Source: Paenibacillus glucanolyticus NBRC 15330 (lineage in GTDB: Bacteria; Bacillota; Bacilli; Paenibacillales; Paenibacillaceae). From it: a DNA stretch of 64,000 nt. Position numbers and translations under genes: made by a program. Below, piece after piece: positions 32,393 to 40,914 of the stretch. How positions within the stretch are numbered: the first letter of the stretch is position 1; every line of letters begins with the position of its first letter. Where the stretch lies: the NCBI RefSeq assembly GCF_004000885.1, contig NZ_BIMC01000015.1, forward strand, positions 62,001 through 126,000. The letters are read 5' to 3'. The notes beneath the pieces are model-generated. The model worked only from the letters and a program-made list of their open reading frames with translations. It was not told the origin of the DNA and ran no database searches.

Positions 32393-33826
32393 ATGAAAAC
32401 ACCTATTATTCATCAATTTATTGGGAAATCAACATATAACGGAGAACGCATTTATATCGATAAAGCCCTACTCACCCAGGCAGGATTTATTCCTGGCACA
32501 AGATTTCGTACTGTTACAAGTACTGAAAACAATAAAATAGAATTTACAGTTGATCATGAAGGTGCAAATAAAGTTTCTAAGAAAGTAAGGAACCAGAACT
32601 CGATTCCTGTTATCGATAAAACCGGAATCGATATTAAAGGTGCTTTAAAAGATTGTGCACATATCAAGGTTACATTTGTGGAAGGCAGAGTGATCATAGA
32701 AGGATTGAAGAATACCGCTACGATCCTAAAAGAAAACAAACACTGCACTTCTGATGGTGAATTAAAAACCATATCTTTTTGTGCTGGTACCGGTATTAGT
32801 TCACAGTGTTTGATCGAAGCTGGTTTTAAAGAGATTGCTTCAGTTGAATGGAATCCTAAGGAGGGGAGCGAGCATAAATTCTCTGATATTTATGTTAGGA
32901 ATCATCCGGAGTCCATAATGTTTAATTTACCAATGCAGCTACTTGATCCAAATGATCTACCATACGCAGATGTGTGGGTAGCAACTCTCGATTGCACTGA
33001 TTTTTCAAAAGCTTCTAATGGTACTAAGAAGGAATTCCAAACAATGCATTTATTCATGCATTTAATGCGTTTGTTTTGGGGAAAAGAACAGTCAGAGAGG
33101 CCTGTATCCATATTATTTGAAAATGTAGGAGAATTTGAAAAAGTCGCTGGAGTGAGTCTAGAACTCTGTCTGAAAGAAGAAGGCTTTAGTGTTACTCGAA
33201 CGAAGATCGACAGTCTCGATTATGGCAGTCGCACAAAAAGAGAAAGGTTCTTTATGGTTGCGTCTATCTTCGAAGGATTTTGTTTCCCAGAGCCTACTGG
33301 AAGGAATAAAAACTCAATAGAAGAAGACGGAGTTCTCTCAATAGATGAATTGGAGTGGATCACTCCTGATGAGAGTGATACACTTAAGTACTTTCTCACA
33401 AGGGAAGATAAGGGAATAACCCACAATCACTACATGACTATGTTTGACATTTCGAAAGACGCTTATGTTGGAACTATAACTAAAAGCCATCATAAAATAC
33501 AACCAGAGAATTGGATCAAGCATCCGACAATTCCTAATAATTTTGCTTATTTAAAAGGAAATCACATTCGAGCTCTTCACGGCATTTCCGAGGATTACTA
33601 TTTGGGTGATAGTAATAAGTTAGTTGTTGAGAGTATCGGACAATCTGTATGTCTTCAAACCTTTAAAGCAATAGCACAGAGACTTTATAAGTTTCTTTTG
33701 AAAAATCTGAATTCTTTAATGAAAAGAGATCAAGAGAACATTCATACTAATAATCATTTTCATAAGAATTTGATTACTGATGATATATTTACTATTGAAG
33801 ACTCTGGACAACTAGCGATGCTTTAA
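32393..33826 (+). CDS. Divergent C5-cytosine methyltransferase 2
   Basis: 477 aa from ATG 32393 (GGAGG 8 nt upstream; ATG 32387 too close), 27 nt after its neighbour. Motif I is TISFCAGTGISSQCL. Motif IV is ATLDCTDFS, with Asp before catalytic Cys201 as in the upstream gene. Motif VI is LFENVGEF, motif VIII is SRTKRERFFMVA, and motif X is IGQSVCLQTFKAI. The same N-terminal domain is present (RIYIDKALLTQAGFIPGTRF). The matching departures in both proteins (DCT and GQxVC) mark a distinct subfamily, and the two may work as a heterodimer. Confidence 0.75.
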   Translation: MKTPIIHQFIGKSTYNGERIYIDKALLTQAGFIPGTRFRTVTSTENNKIEFTVDHEGANKVSKKVRNQNSIPVIDKTGIDIKGALKDCAHIKVTFVEGRVIIEGLKNTATILKENKHCTSDGELKTISFCAGTGISSQCLIEAGFKEIASVEWNPKEGSEHKFSDIYVRNHPESIMFNLPMQLLDPNDLPYADVWVATLDCTDFSKASNGTKKEFQTMHLFMHLMRLFWGKEQSERPVSILFENVGEFEKVAGVSLELCLKEEGFSVTRTKIDSLDYGSRTKRERFFMVASIFEGFCFPEPTGRNKNSIEEDGVLSIDELEWITPDESDTLKYFLTREDKGITHNHYMTMFDISKDAYVGTITKSHHKIQPENWIKHPTIPNNFAYLKGNHIRALHGISEDYYLGDSNKLVVESIGQSVCLQTFKAIAQRLYKFLLKNLNSLMKRDQENIHTNNHFHKNLITDDIFTIEDSGQLAML

Positions 33827-33991
33827 AATATTACTAAAAAATTGGAGGTTTTAAAAAGCCTTCTTAATTTAATATCCAAGAACAATGTAAGATTTTTTGG
33901 TAATCTAAACATTTTCCATAAGAAAGAGCAGCCACCAAATGGGGTTTGACCAAGTTAAAATAAAGATAAAGTAAGACCAATTAAAATACCT
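33827..33991. other. Non-coding region after methyltransferases
   Basis: TTGGAGG at about 33842 is followed by no start codon. I see no gene; it may hold a lost third cistron. Confidence 0.3.
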
Positions 33992-34046
33992 TCAAGAGAA
34001 TGTGTCCATTGTTGTAAGACATGGAGACAACCTTGGAGGTTTTTTT
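33992..34046 (+). terminator. Leader-type terminator
   Basis: CCTTCAAG pairs with CTTGGAGG, with GTGTCC/GGAGAC inside, then seven T (34040-34046), immediately before a GTG start. Confidence 0.6.
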
Positions 34047-34160
34047 GTGTTGATAACAAGAGTTAGCTTATCCAGTGGTGAAAATGAATGCAAATGTGAT
34101 GAACTTGGAACTGTAGAAGACATTTCTCGATTGGGCAGACCCAATTGGAAACTTGGATAA
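34047..34160 (+). CDS. Short gene, probably frameshifted HTH protein
   Basis: GTG 34047 is 8 nt after TTGGAGG and encodes 37 aa (ends ..EDISRLGRPNWKLG). The overlapping frame continues without a break as ..DKAVVWKWLMEVYT to a TGA near 34199. Joined, ELGTVEDISRLG and VVWKWLMEV look like an excisionase or MerR-type helix-turn-helix (T..EIA...N..TVY.WL). A one-base frameshift near 34157 would explain it. It could also be a real 37-aa gene. Confidence 0.35.
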   Translation: MLITRVSLSSGENECKCDELGTVEDISRLGRPNWKLG

Positions 34161-34189
34161 GGCAGTGGTATGGAAATGGTTGATGGAAG

Positions 34190-34298
34190 TTTACACCTGA
34201 TGTAGATCAATATATAATTGTGTTAATCACATACAGATAAATTGAGGAAGCACCTCAAACTTATGGCTCTGTTGCCATGGTTTGTGGTGCTTTTTTTT
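34190..34298 (+). promoter_or_regulatory. Family 2 RNA leader of SLH protein 1
   Basis: TTTACA (34190-34195), 17 bp, TATAAT (34213-34218). After 23 nt: TTGAGG-AAGCA-CCTCAA (34242-34258). AGCACCTCAAAC then pairs with GTTTGTGGTGCT-type sequence, followed by eight T. The leader is nearly identical to the one at 40531-40637. Confidence 0.85.
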
Positions 34299-34465
34299 GT
34301 GAAAAAGTTCTGATTATGTCAGCTCATTGAAAAATTAATTGATATCGATCTAGTAGCAGTTTACTTTTTGCCTATGAAATAGAAGGGGGATGTTTGTTCT
34401 CTTAAATTCATACCTTATTTTTTTGTATTAACTAATAGATTTAGCAGGTGAAAGGAGTTCCTTAA

Positions 34466-37400
34466 ATGAGAAGAATGTTAGCAATCGTTTTATTGCTCTG
34501 TTTAGTAAGTTCATCGTTTTTTAGTTTAGTTGGCCATAGTAAGGTCCACGCAGATGGATCGAACAATTCCCCTATACTTACAATTACTTCATCAGGAAAT
34601 AGAACAATAAACCTTAAGGCAGGTTCGAATACATTTACTATTTCAGGCAAGGTGTCAGATCCTGATAATAATAAAGTGACGGTTACTGCAATCGTGGGCG
34701 GCATAACCAAAAGTATATTTATATCCAATACAAACTTAACTAAGGATTGGTCGTTAACCTGGGAAACGGCTGAGTTGAACTCTGGTGCATATGCAACGAT
34801 TAAGGTATCAGCTAATGACGGCATAGAAACCACTACCACAAATTATAACGGTACGTTAACCGTGGACAAGACACCGCTCTATTATTGGGATAAATACACC
34901 GTAAAAGAGAAAACACAATTTGAACTGAAATCAGGAAAACAAGAGACCGTTTATCAAGGAGACGTGTGGGCATACCAAAATTATAGTTTTGACAAAGATA
35001 CTGGACGTTGGGGGGTCCATAATCCAAGACTGGTACAAGCGGGGGAATACGGATCATTTGTCCTTGACCGCTGGGGAACATTGACCTTTATCTCCTATTT
35101 GGGTGTTGTGTGGAATCCCAATACTAGGGAGAATGAATATGGTTGGTCGTATACATCCATGATTATACAGGAAGTATCAACCGGTGAAAAAATAAAAGAT
35201 ACGCTTCTAAATGAAAATATAATAGATGTTGATGGTACATATCCCGACAACGGACTGCATCAAGATGGTTATTGGTACGTTAAAAAAGCAATAAATAATC
35301 GTATTCCTGTCGTTACGCTAAATCAAGAGAGTAAGGTTATTAATGCGAGTACCACTGAGGATCTACAAATAAACGGCACAGTTAAGGATGTAGAAAACGA
35401 TAATGTTCAAATCTCGGTAACGGTGGCTGGAATCACAAAGACCACTTCTGTTAATGCATCATCTACAGCAAGAGAATGGGTGCTCAGATGGACTAAAGGT
35501 GAGTTGCCTGAAGGAACTTTTATAGATGTCTTTGTAATTGCGGATGATGGAAAGGGTGGCGCAGTAGCTGCTGTATACGACAAAAACATTCTTATCGATA
35601 AAACAGGGCCATCTGCTCCAACTATATCGGTCAGTCCAGAAGGTTGGACCAATCAAAACGTTCAAGTTAACGTCACTCCCGGAATTGATTCAATCTCTGG
35701 AATAAGTAAAACGGAGTATAGTATCAGTAACGGATCCTGGCAGACCTATACTGCACCGCTTACGATATCAACTGAAGGGATCACATCAATCAAGGCACGT
35801 TCGATAGATGGTGCTGGCAATGCAGGAGCGTTACAAGCAGTCAAAACCATGATTGTTAAGAATCCTCCAACAACTCCTTCAATTAAATTGGATTCTGGCT
35901 CGATCTATAGCAAAGGATGGTATAAAGGACCTGTTAACTTTGACATATCGGGTAGTACTGGATATGGGAACATTCAATATGAATATAAAATTGGTGATGG
36001 TCCCTTTCAGAGTGGTACTTCAGAAGTGATTGACTTGGAAGGAAGAACATCAGTAACTGCAAGGGCAATTAATGAGGCCGGGATCGGAAATGAGACACAA
36101 GCTATTGTTCAGATTGACAAAACGGGTCCTACTGCGACATTAACGCCTAACAGTAGTGAATGGACTTCAAACTCAGTAAGGTTGAAGGTCGATGTAGTAG
36201 ATGAATACTCAGGTGTTTCTCAGGTCAAATATAAGGTGCTACCAACACCAATGTTTCCATCAAAAGGATTTGAAGTTCTTGATGATGATGAAATTGTAAT
36301 CGCGAATGAAGGTGAATGGTATGTTCACTTGTTTCTAGAAGATGAAGTAGGAAATCAATCTTTTTACTCATCCCAAGCATTCAAAATTCAGAGCCAACCG
36401 GCATCACCTGAAAACGTCAGAGCTACAAATGTGCAAGAGAATCAAGTTACTATCCAGTGGGATCTACCACAAGGAAATGTCTATACGGATGGTTATGTAT
36501 ACGAAATAAGGAATACCGTTACAGGTGCAACTTATAGCGTATCATATCCAGAAAATCAAATAACTGATTATAGTGTCGTTGGTGGAAGAACATATGAGTA
36601 CATTGCGACTGTCAAAAATCATGTTGGCCAATCTTCAGCGGAAAGCATTTCGGTTCTCACAAAACCGGACGGACCGGAGCAGATGCAAGTGCAAAAAGTG
36701 GGCCGCGATTACAGTAAAGCACTTCTTACGTTTATACCATCAGTAGGTGCGGACTCCTATCGAGTTATCGTTAAGGACAGTGCTGGAAACAATTTGATCG
36801 ATGAGATCATTAACACTAACAGTTATACAATCAATGGTTTGCTTGCAGGTTCAAATCACAATATTACTGTTCATGGTATTAATAGTACTGGACAGGGACC
36901 TGGTAACAGTATCAGTTTTTTATCTCTACCGGATACACCGGGAGGGTTCTCTGGTGCGAGCATTGAGGAGAATGCGATTACGCTAAAATGGCTCACAGTT
37001 ACAAGTGCTACTTATTATGATCTGGAACGTTTCACGGATCTGATATATGAAGGACCGGATCTTGAGTTTAAAGATATTGGATTGGACTCTGGAAGCATCT
37101 ACGATTACCAAGTTACAGCTGCTAATGATACGGGGGCTGGGGAATACGCTGAGCTAACTAACTTGATTACACTTCCAGCTAAACCAAGCAATGTACAAAT
37201 TACTGGAGCAACTGAAAACAGTATGACCATGCAATGGGACTTAGTAACGGGAGCAGACAACTATCTTCTAGAATCAAACAGAGGAGATCGTGAGATTGTT
37301 TATTCAACCCAGCATACTTTCCAAGGGTTAGATCCGGGACAAGAGTACGAGTATACATTAACGGCACAAAACCGGAGTGGACAAGGGAAGTCCGTTAATA

Positions 37401-39364
37401 TAACCGGTGTAACAATTCCAGAGCAGCCACATGGTTTAAATGTTGAACAAATTGAAGAAACGACTGCTGAAATAACGTGGAACTCATCGGCAGGAGCTGA
37501 TAAGTATATGGTCCGGATAGAAGACAAGGAATATGAAGTTTCCGGGAACAGACTGCAGCTGAACGGACTTACGGGCAGTAAGTCATATCGTTTTACAGTA
37601 TCAGCCGGTAACAAATCTGGTTATGGGGTATCTGCGGCCAGTGAATTCTTGACAAAGCCGTATGCACCTTCTGATTTATCTATTCAATCAGTAACCAAGG
37701 ATGCAATAACGTTGATTTGGGAACAGGATGAAACCGCGATTGGTTACAAGGCCGTGATATCTGGATCAGTGGATGTAATGGATGTTTCGAAAAATGAAGT
37801 TACTTTCAAGCATCTTGAGCCAGGGAAGACCTATGGATTCGAAGTACGGACAATCAATGGATCCGGAGAAAGTATTCCAGCCAAGCTCTCGATAACCACC
37901 AAAACTCTTCCAGTAAACCCAGAAAGTATTATTGTTACGGTTGAAGAGGATCAAGTTATCATTGAATTTACTCCTGTGGAAAATGGGCTGGATCACGTTT
38001 TGATTGATGAAGTTGGATCAGAGATATGGAGAGGTACTGAGGGGCCAATAAAATTGTCTCCTGTAACACCAGGTAAAGAATATCATTACAGCATAGTAGT
38101 TGAAAATGAACAAGGTGTACCTTCTGACCCGTCCAAAGTAGAGTTTATCACCATCCCTTCAAGCCCGACCGGAGTAGTAGTCCAAGGGATAGGAGAAAAC
38201 AGTATCGTGTTTGATCTTCGTGCCGCGAACAAGAAGGGTGTCGACTCGATAATAGTCTATCGAGACGGTGAAGAGATTCGCGTAATAAATTCAAGCGAAA
38301 ATGCCTTTACTGATAACAATCTTGAGCCCGGAAAAGAATATTCATATGAATTTAAATCTCGAAATAAATCGGGAACTAGTAGTGCCGGGATATCTTTCGA
38401 TGTACAGACTACACCAGGTGCACCCAACGGAATAAAAGTAAAAGGTGTATTTGAGACATCTGTCACGTTTGATTTGTCAAAGGCAAAGACACAAGGTGCT
38501 GATAGTATCAAAATACGTCGCAACGGCGAAGAGTTGAGAGTAATAGAGATTAGTGAAAAAGAGTTTATCGATGGAAGTCTTGAAGCTGGTAAGAAATATT
38601 CTTATGAGTTCTTGGCACAAAACAAATCAGGAACCAGTAAATCAGTCGCCTTTGAAGTAGAGACAAAGAAGATGCCTCCAGTTGCTGGCGGGGGCGGTAA
38701 TGAATCGAGCAACGGTAATCCAGAAACCGGAAAAACCCCGAATCATGAGAAGCCGATTCCTGAAGAGATTAATGGAGACACATCTGATGGTGATGAAAAG
38801 GACAAACCAAGTCCAGGTAACCAGTCCTCATTTAAAGACATTCAGAATAGCTTTGCAAGAGAATACATTAATGAGCTTGCCAGTCGGGGGATCGTAAAAG
38901 GAACATCGGAAACCTACTATGAACCGGTAAGACCGATTACAAGGGTAGAATTTGTATCTATGATAGTTCGAGCCCTCAATCTCGATAGCACTTCACAAAA
39001 AGAAATGGAGTTTAAAGATATTAATCTCAAATTGTGGTATGGCAAGGAGCTGCAAGCTGCTTGGGATAACGATGTAGCCCATGGATTTAGCGACACGATA
39101 TTTAGACCACATGATCTTATTAACCGGGAACAAGCATCTAAGATGCTTGGTAACGTGCTGAAAGCAAAGAGTGAGAACGGTAGCCCAATGTTTACAGATG
39201 ACGATAAAATCGCAAGTTGGGCCAAAGGAGAAGTAATTGGCTTAAGTCTGAAACAGTTGATTACCGGTTACCCGGATGGATCTTTTAGACCAAAAGCTAA
39301 TCTTACGCGTGCGGAGAGTGCAGCACTGATTTATCGGATGATTACTTTGGATGAAAATATTTAG
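34466..39364 (+). CDS. Giant secreted fibronectin-III/SLH surface protein 1
   Basis: 1632 aa. A signal peptide (MRRMLAIVLLLCLVSSSFF, cleavage after KVHA) exports it. Residues 30-150 and 280-390 are cadherin/Ig-like repeats (SGKVSDPDNNKVTV, NGTVKDVENDNVQISV). Residues 395-660 hold two or three OmpL47-type repeats (DKTGPSAPTISVSPEGWTNQ). About nine fibronectin-III repeats follow (PENVRATNVQENQVTIQWD and similar). After a G/S/P linker, three SLH domains (from about 1450) anchor it to secondary cell wall polymer: FKDIQNSFAREYINELASRG, FKDINLKLWYGKELQAAWD, TGYPDGSFRPKANLTRAES. Probably an adhesin that promotes mating-cell contact or surface attachment. Confidence 0.88.
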   Translation: MRRMLAIVLLLCLVSSSFFSLVGHSKVHADGSNNSPILTITSSGNRTINLKAGSNTFTISGKVSDPDNNKVTVTAIVGGITKSIFISNTNLTKDWSLTWETAELNSGAYATIKVSANDGIETTTTNYNGTLTVDKTPLYYWDKYTVKEKTQFELKSGKQETVYQGDVWAYQNYSFDKDTGRWGVHNPRLVQAGEYGSFVLDRWGTLTFISYLGVVWNPNTRENEYGWSYTSMIIQEVSTGEKIKDTLLNENIIDVDGTYPDNGLHQDGYWYVKKAINNRIPVVTLNQESKVINASTTEDLQINGTVKDVENDNVQISVTVAGITKTTSVNASSTAREWVLRWTKGELPEGTFIDVFVIADDGKGGAVAAVYDKNILIDKTGPSAPTISVSPEGWTNQNVQVNVTPGIDSISGISKTEYSISNGSWQTYTAPLTISTEGITSIKARSIDGAGNAGALQAVKTMIVKNPPTTPSIKLDSGSIYSKGWYKGPVNFDISGSTGYGNIQYEYKIGDGPFQSGTSEVIDLEGRTSVTARAINEAGIGNETQAIVQIDKTGPTATLTPNSSEWTSNSVRLKVDVVDEYSGVSQVKYKVLPTPMFPSKGFEVLDDDEIVIANEGEWYVHLFLEDEVGNQSFYSSQAFKIQSQPASPENVRATNVQENQVTIQWDLPQGNVYTDGYVYEIRNTVTGATYSVSYPENQITDYSVVGGRTYEYIATVKNHVGQSSAESISVLTKPDGPEQMQVQKVGRDYSKALLTFIPSVGADSYRVIVKDSAGNNLIDEIINTNSYTINGLLAGSNHNITVHGINSTGQGPGNSISFLSLPDTPGGFSGASIEENAITLKWLTVTSATYYDLERFTDLIYEGPDLEFKDIGLDSGSIYDYQVTAANDTGAGEYAELTNLITLPAKPSNVQITGATENSMTMQWDLVTGADNYLLESNRGDREIVYSTQHTFQGLDPGQEYEYTLTAQNRSGQGKSVNITGVTIPEQPHGLNVEQIEETTAEITWNSSAGADKYMVRIEDKEYEVSGNRLQLNGLTGSKSYRFTVSAGNKSGYGVSAASEFLTKPYAPSDLSIQSVTKDAITLIWEQDETAIGYKAVISGSVDVMDVSKNEVTFKHLEPGKTYGFEVRTINGSGESIPAKLSITTKTLPVNPESIIVTVEEDQVIIEFTPVENGLDHVLIDEVGSEIWRGTEGPIKLSPVTPGKEYHYSIVVENEQGVPSDPSKVEFITIPSSPTGVVVQGIGENSIVFDLRAANKKGVDSIIVYRDGEEIRVINSSENAFTDNNLEPGKEYSYEFKSRNKSGTSSAGISFDVQTTPGAPNGIKVKGVFETSVTFDLSKAKTQGADSIKIRRNGEELRVIEISEKEFIDGSLEAGKKYSYEFLAQNKSGTSKSVAFEVETKKMPPVAGGGGNESSNGNPETGKTPNHEKPIPEEINGDTSDGDEKDKPSPGNQSSFKDIQNSFAREYINELASRGIVKGTSETYYEPVRPITRVEFVSMIVRALNLDSTSQKEMEFKDINLKLWYGKELQAAWDNDVAHGFSDTIFRPHDLINREQASKMLGNVLKAKSENGSPMFTDDDKIASWAKGEVIGLSLKQLITGYPDGSFRPKANLTRAESAALIYRMITLDENI

Positions 39365-39384
39365 TATTGTCTCATTGAGGATGA

Positions 39385-39420
39385 AGTTCTGCTGGTCATA
39401 TAATGATCAGCAGAATTTTT
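39385..39420 (+). terminator. Terminator of SLH protein 1
   Basis: GTTCTGCTG pairs with CAGCAGAAT, then TTTTTG. A second weaker hairpin (AACAGCGGCT/AGCTGCTGTT, about 39518-39550) lies downstream. The rest of 39421-39686 holds no gene I can support. Confidence 0.75.
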
Positions 39421-39686
39421 GTGATGATTGATCCTGATATTGGTATAGACTTTTACGAACTCTGCAGCTAGTCAGCCAATTGGAAACACTTTTAAAATAC
39501 AGAAGTATACTACCAAAACAGCGGCTCAATGAATATTGGAGCTGCTGTTAGTTTTGATTTTAGATAGTGCTTAGAATAGACAACCAAAAAGGATAGGGAT
39601 AATTCCTCCAATTCCCTAAGTAGATTTTCTCTATAACTCGGCTGATGATACAATAAGGTTTATTAAGGAAAATTTGGGGGAAGCAA

Positions 39687-40517
39687 ATGAATAGATTAGT
39701 CATAGATATGACCACGTTTGAGGAAACACATCGCTCATTTATTGAGGGTTTTGGAATTATGGGGAAGGAACATCTTATGCATGACTATATAATTGGCCGA
39801 GATAAGGAAGAACTATCAATTGCAGATTTCTTGTCTTATATCGGCAGAGAATCAGTACCTATTATAGATCAACCAATTCTTTTAAATTCTTTACATATTA
39901 CAACCAATGACGATCGATGTTCCTCCATCCTGAGGACAGGTATTAAGGATCTTCAAGGAGCTGTCACAGAAGAAACTCCATTACGGAAATTTCTAAAAGA
40001 GAGAGGCATTACTATCGATGTTTCACAGGGAGAGCTCCATGCTGATGGCATCCATTACCCTTTGAATCGAAATGCGAGTGGTGCATCAGCTACCAATAAC
40101 AATGCTCAGCTAGAATATGTCTCCTGGAAGCTGTTCAAAGACTTCCCGGTTTGCGGATTCATTTGCTCGCCAAATGTCCTCGCATACGGAGGGTATGTGG
40201 ATCGAAGGCCGGAGTTCTTAAACAACCTAGCGAATCTCCTGAATCGACCCGATTTGGTTGAAGAATGGGAGACGGTAACCCAAACCCATATCCTAAAATT
40301 CGGACTCCCTCTAAGTAAATATGAAGCGCCCAATGAAAAGGTTGTAGTTGGCAATCTTCTTCTCAAAACAACTTACGATTACATATTCAATGGAGGTCCA
40401 GTTAGCGACGTTTATTCATTTCTCCCACCTCATGTTGAGGTTGATCCGGAAGAGATCTGTGCCATTTATAGTGTTGAGGAGTACCATCAAGCATCACTCA
40501 GTCTTAAACAAAATTGA
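39687..40517 (+). CDS. Hypothetical protein, possible ADP-ribosyltransferase-like fold
   Basis: 276 aa; TTGGGGGAAGC precedes the ATG. The centre reads LHITTNDDRCSSILRTGIKDLQGAV, followed by TPLRKFLKERGITIDVSQGELHADGIHYPL. The H-x-T ... C..I...G...L pattern resembles the start of some ADP-ribosyltransferase-like (DarT/PARP-like) folds, but key catalytic residues are not evident and the likeness is low-confidence. The C-terminal part has the hydrophobic block CGFICSPNVLAYGGYVDRRP. It stands alone between the two surface-protein genes. Confidence 0.45.
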   Translation: MNRLVIDMTTFEETHRSFIEGFGIMGKEHLMHDYIIGRDKEELSIADFLSYIGRESVPIIDQPILLNSLHITTNDDRCSSILRTGIKDLQGAVTEETPLRKFLKERGITIDVSQGELHADGIHYPLNRNASGASATNNNAQLEYVSWKLFKDFPVCGFICSPNVLAYGGYVDRRPEFLNNLANLLNRPDLVEEWETVTQTHILKFGLPLSKYEAPNEKVVVGNLLLKTTYDYIFNGGPVSDVYSFLPPHVEVDPEEICAIYSVEEYHQASLSLKQN

Positions 40518-40530
40518 AATTAGATGATCC

Positions 40531-40637
40531 TTGGAATCAGAGATTTCGTGTTGTATAATCATACTAAATGAATACCACAAATGAGGAAGCACCTCAAACT
40601 TATGACCTAGCGGTCATGGTTTGTGGTGCTTTTTTTG
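40531..40637 (+). promoter_or_regulatory. Family 2 RNA leader of SLH protein 2
   Basis: TTGGAA (40531-40536), 17 bp, TATAAT (40554-40559). After 22 nt: TGAGG-AAGCA-CCTCA (40582-40596). AGCACCTCAAAC competes with the terminator arm GTTTGTGGTGCT, followed by seven T. The 5' and 3' segments match the leader at 34190 almost base for base, while the apical loop sequences differ. Confidence 0.85.
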
Positions 40638-40823
40638 TCTTTAAGTTATTTAGTACCTCGAAGTGCATTACACCTTTTCCAGGCTTGCAAGTCAAAAATA
40701 ATGCTGAATTCTTTGCTGAGATCTTGATTTTCCTTTAGTGTCAGAACATTGTCTGATATTAACGGAAGGACAAGGGCCTTCAAAACTCACATAATGTTAT
40801 ACCACATTAAGAGGAGGATAGAA

Positions 40824-40890
40824 TTGAGATTATTGTTAGAGATATTCCCTGTTAGATTGAATCAGAGTTGATATTAACTAACAGATATCT
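40824..40890 (+). other. Short leader ORF and hairpin before SLH protein 2
   Basis: GAGGAGG at 40811 is followed 6 nt later by TTG (40824), giving a 15-codon frame to TGA 40869 (MRLLLEIFPVRLNQS). The frame overlaps the 5' arm of a hairpin, AGATAT..CTGTTAG paired with CTAACAG ATATCT (40840-40890), that ends 24 nt before the SLH gene. Translation of the leader would melt the hairpin, so translational control is possible. Confidence 0.35.
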
Positions 40891-40914
40891 ATTTAAAAAG
40901 GAGAATATATACCA

